This document shows, piece by piece, positions 7,900 to 8,538 of a stretch of DNA of 8,538 nt. The stretch is from contig VBKQ01000173.1 in NCBI GenBank assembly GCA_005879505.1, positions 1 through 8,538 on the forward strand, in the 5' to 3' direction. The notes beneath the pieces were generated by a model. The model did not search any database and had not been told where the DNA came from. It saw only the letters and a list, made by a program, of their open reading frames with translations. Numbering within the stretch: the stretch's first letter is position 1; each line of letters starts with the position of its first letter. This DNA is from Deltaproteobacteria bacterium (GTDB taxonomy: Bacteria; Myxococcota; Myxococcia; Myxococcales; 40CM-4-68-19). The translations under genes were made by a program, and so were the position numbers.

Positions 7900-8325
7900 T
7901 CAGGGCAGCATCGCGTGGCCTGGCCCCGCGCCACCGGTGATCGGCGCCCCGAACGCGCTCTTGCCGGGGTTGAAGCGCGGGACCGAGAGCGCCGAGTGCA
8001 GGCGCTCCCGCTCTGCGTCGATGTCGTCCTGGTAGCGGCAGACCCAGTGCGGGACGTGGGTACCCGTCAGCATCTCCCTCTTGCACAGCATGTCGCCGCT
8101 GCCCCACGCGCGCCCGGGGAGGCCGAGATCGGTGTCCGTCGTCGCCAGACCGGCCATCGCCAGATAGTGCGTCGCGGCCACGACGACGTCGCCGGTGTCC
8201 GAATGGCCCACGAACAACCCCGGAGAGTGCGCAGCGCTCTCCAATTCCAAGCGCGTGTTCCTGTTCGTTCCGGCGCACGCTGACACGAGCAAGACGAGCC
8301 CCAATCCCGCTGTCTTCGGCAACAT
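7900..8325 (-). CDS. Small secreted lipoprotein with conserved Cys pair (hypothetical)
   Basis: This is a 141-residue predicted lipoprotein of unknown function. The start chosen is ATG at 8325. It gives a textbook lipoprotein signal (MLPKTAGLGLVLLVSAC) with Lys4, a hydrophobic core and lipobox V-S-A-C, so the lipidated cysteine is Cys17. GGAG at 8331-8334 lies five bases upstream. An in-frame GTG at 8379 would add 18 residues and spoil the signal. Residues 78-110 hold DMLCKREMLTGTH, then HWVCRYQDDIDAERERLHSAL: two cysteines (81 and 96) 15 apart, followed by an acidic helix. This resembles a short C-[KR]-[RE]-E-x(2)-TG-[ST]...VCR...AERE pattern that I recall from small periplasmic proteins of proteobacteria, without a named function. 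The tail (115-141) is Gly/Pro-rich. Residue 41 after the mature Cys17 is Ser-Asp rather than a membrane-retention signal, so the sorting destination is open. It is first in the minus-strand series, 47 bp before the propeller gene. Confidence 0.8.
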   Translation of the reverse strand: MLPKTAGLGLVLLVSACAGTNRNTRLELESAAHSPGLFVGHSDTGDVVVAATHYLAMAGLATTDTDLGLPGRAWGSGDMLCKREMLTGTHVPHWVCRYQDDIDAERERLHSALSVPRFNPGKSAFGAPITGGAGPGHAMLP

Positions 8326-8330
8326 AAGCG

Positions 8331-8334
8331 CTCC
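8331..8334 (-). promoter_or_regulatory. Ribosome-binding site GGAG that sets the lipoprotein start
   Basis: On the minus strand GGAG is followed by five bases (CGCTT) and then ATG at 8325. This supports the start that gives an intact lipoprotein signal, over the upstream GTG at 8379. Confidence 0.7.
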
Positions 8335-8388
8335 ATTCGGTTTGGTGCTGCCCGGCGACTGCCAGGAACTGCGGGCCAACAGTGCTCC

Positions 8389-8431
8389 GGTCAGAAAGAC
8401 CTTGCAAGGCCACGCGGACGGGGAACGTCCG
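8389..8431. promoter_or_regulatory. Cluster of short inverted repeats upstream of the lipoprotein gene (possible operator region)
   Basis: Three symmetric elements are packed in 43 bp of non-coding DNA. They are GGTC-5-GACC (8389-8401), the 10-bp palindrome CCTTGCAAGG (8400-8409), and CGGACG-5-CGTCCG (8415-8431). They lie between the terminator of the upstream gene and the start of the four-gene series, where its promoter should be. I could not find a convincing -35/-10 pair; a TTGCAA within the palindrome has no good -10 at 16-18 bases. The rest of 8335-8450 shows nothing else recognisable. Confidence 0.3.
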
Positions 8432-8450
8432 GTCCCGAAACACGAAGAGG

Positions 8451-8486
8451 GAAAAAGGAAGGGCCGGGCTCGACTGCGAGCCCAGC
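8451..8486 (-). terminator. Intrinsic terminator, minus strand, for the gene entering from the right edge
   Basis: Read on the minus strand, GCTGGGCTCG (8486-8477) pairs with CGAGCCCGGC (8472-8463) across a CAGT loop. This gives a 10-bp stem that includes one G-U pair. It is followed by CC and a T-rich run TTCCTTTTTC (8460-8451). The G-U pair would be a C-A mismatch on the plus strand, and only the minus strand has the T-run, so orientation is clear. It lies 27 bases after the TAG stop at 8513-8515. Confidence 0.75.
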
Positions 8487-8512
8487 CCCTGACAGTCGAT
8501 GCGTGCCGACGG

Positions 8513-8538
8513 CTAGAACGCGTGCGTGATGCGGCCGT
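8513..8538 (-). CDS. C-terminal end of a minus-strand gene, possibly an outer-membrane beta-barrel protein (partial)
   Basis: Only the last seven codons are visible: GRITHAF followed by TAG (8515-8513). The alternating polar/hydrophobic pattern ending in Phe is the usual C-terminal signature of outer-membrane beta-barrel proteins recognised by the BAM machinery. The well-placed terminator at 8451-8486 supports a real gene end here. With so few residues, the family cannot be named and the frame rests on the terminator and the C-terminal pattern. Confidence 0.4.

Noticed and set aside
5089..8283. Stop-free plus-strand frame of ~1064 codons opposite the propeller gene
   Set aside because: It is antisense to a gene with clear protein motifs. 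Its Arg/Ala/Val/His-rich composition and lack of recognisable motifs are what GC-rich third-position bias produces opposite a real gene.
8385..8408. TTGCAA as a -35 box for the lipoprotein gene
   Set aside because: The hexamers at 16-18 bases downstream (GCACTG, CACTGT, ACTGTT) are poor -10 matches.
7019..8443. Minus-strand frame of 474 codons overlapping the lipoprotein and propeller genes
   Set aside because: It is Arg-rich out-of-frame reading across two genes that each have better frames with export signals and family motifs.
1..8538. tRNA, rRNA, CRISPR array, insertion sequence, attachment site or toxin-antitoxin genes
   Set aside because: No cloverleaf, repeat-spacer pattern, transposase motif, terminal inverted repeats or small paired genes were visible on either strand.

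Overview
The window is GC-rich DNA (roughly two thirds G+C by eye) from a Gram-negative, double-membraned bacterium. It encodes an inner-membrane RND efflux subunit, a lipoprotein with a clear lipobox, and what looks like the last residues of an outer-membrane beta-barrel protein. Large secreted Asp-box (BNR/sortilin-like) proteins of the type seen here are common in Acidobacteriota, Myxococcota and Gemmatimonadota. I cannot assign the phylum from this window alone.

Layout, left to right. Positions 1-2752 (+ strand) hold an MdtB/MdtC-type RND efflux permease whose first ~69 codons lie outside the window. It is broken at about 1542: about 43 residues of the periplasmic porter domain are missing and the reading frame changes from frame 1 to frame 2. 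Both halves are otherwise well conserved, so the damage is recent or is an assembly error. Converging on it, with only 6 bp between stop codons, is a minus-strand series read from right to left. It consists of a small lipoprotein (8325-7900), a ~1000-residue exported beta-propeller protein with 11 Asp-boxes (7851-4861), a 12-helix APC-family amino-acid permease (4802-3525), and an enoyl-CoA isomerase resembling mitochondrial ECI1 (3505-2759). Gaps of 47, 58 and 19 bp make a single transcript plausible. At the right edge the last seven codons of another minus-strand gene end in Phe-stop, followed by a good minus-strand intrinsic terminator at 8451-8486. This separates that gene from the four-gene series.

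How the genes may work together is unclear. An exported propeller protein and a lipoprotein could form an envelope pair. The permease and the isomerase are metabolic genes (amino-acid import; unsaturated fatty-acid beta-oxidation) with no evident mechanistic link to them. No CRISPR array, tRNA, rRNA, insertion sequence, phage gene, toxin-antitoxin pair or recognisable defence system was seen. The most notable points are the internal deletion in the efflux pump, the ECI1-type active site of the isomerase, and the cysteine-pair motif of the lipoprotein. I do not see convincing evidence of a new biological system.
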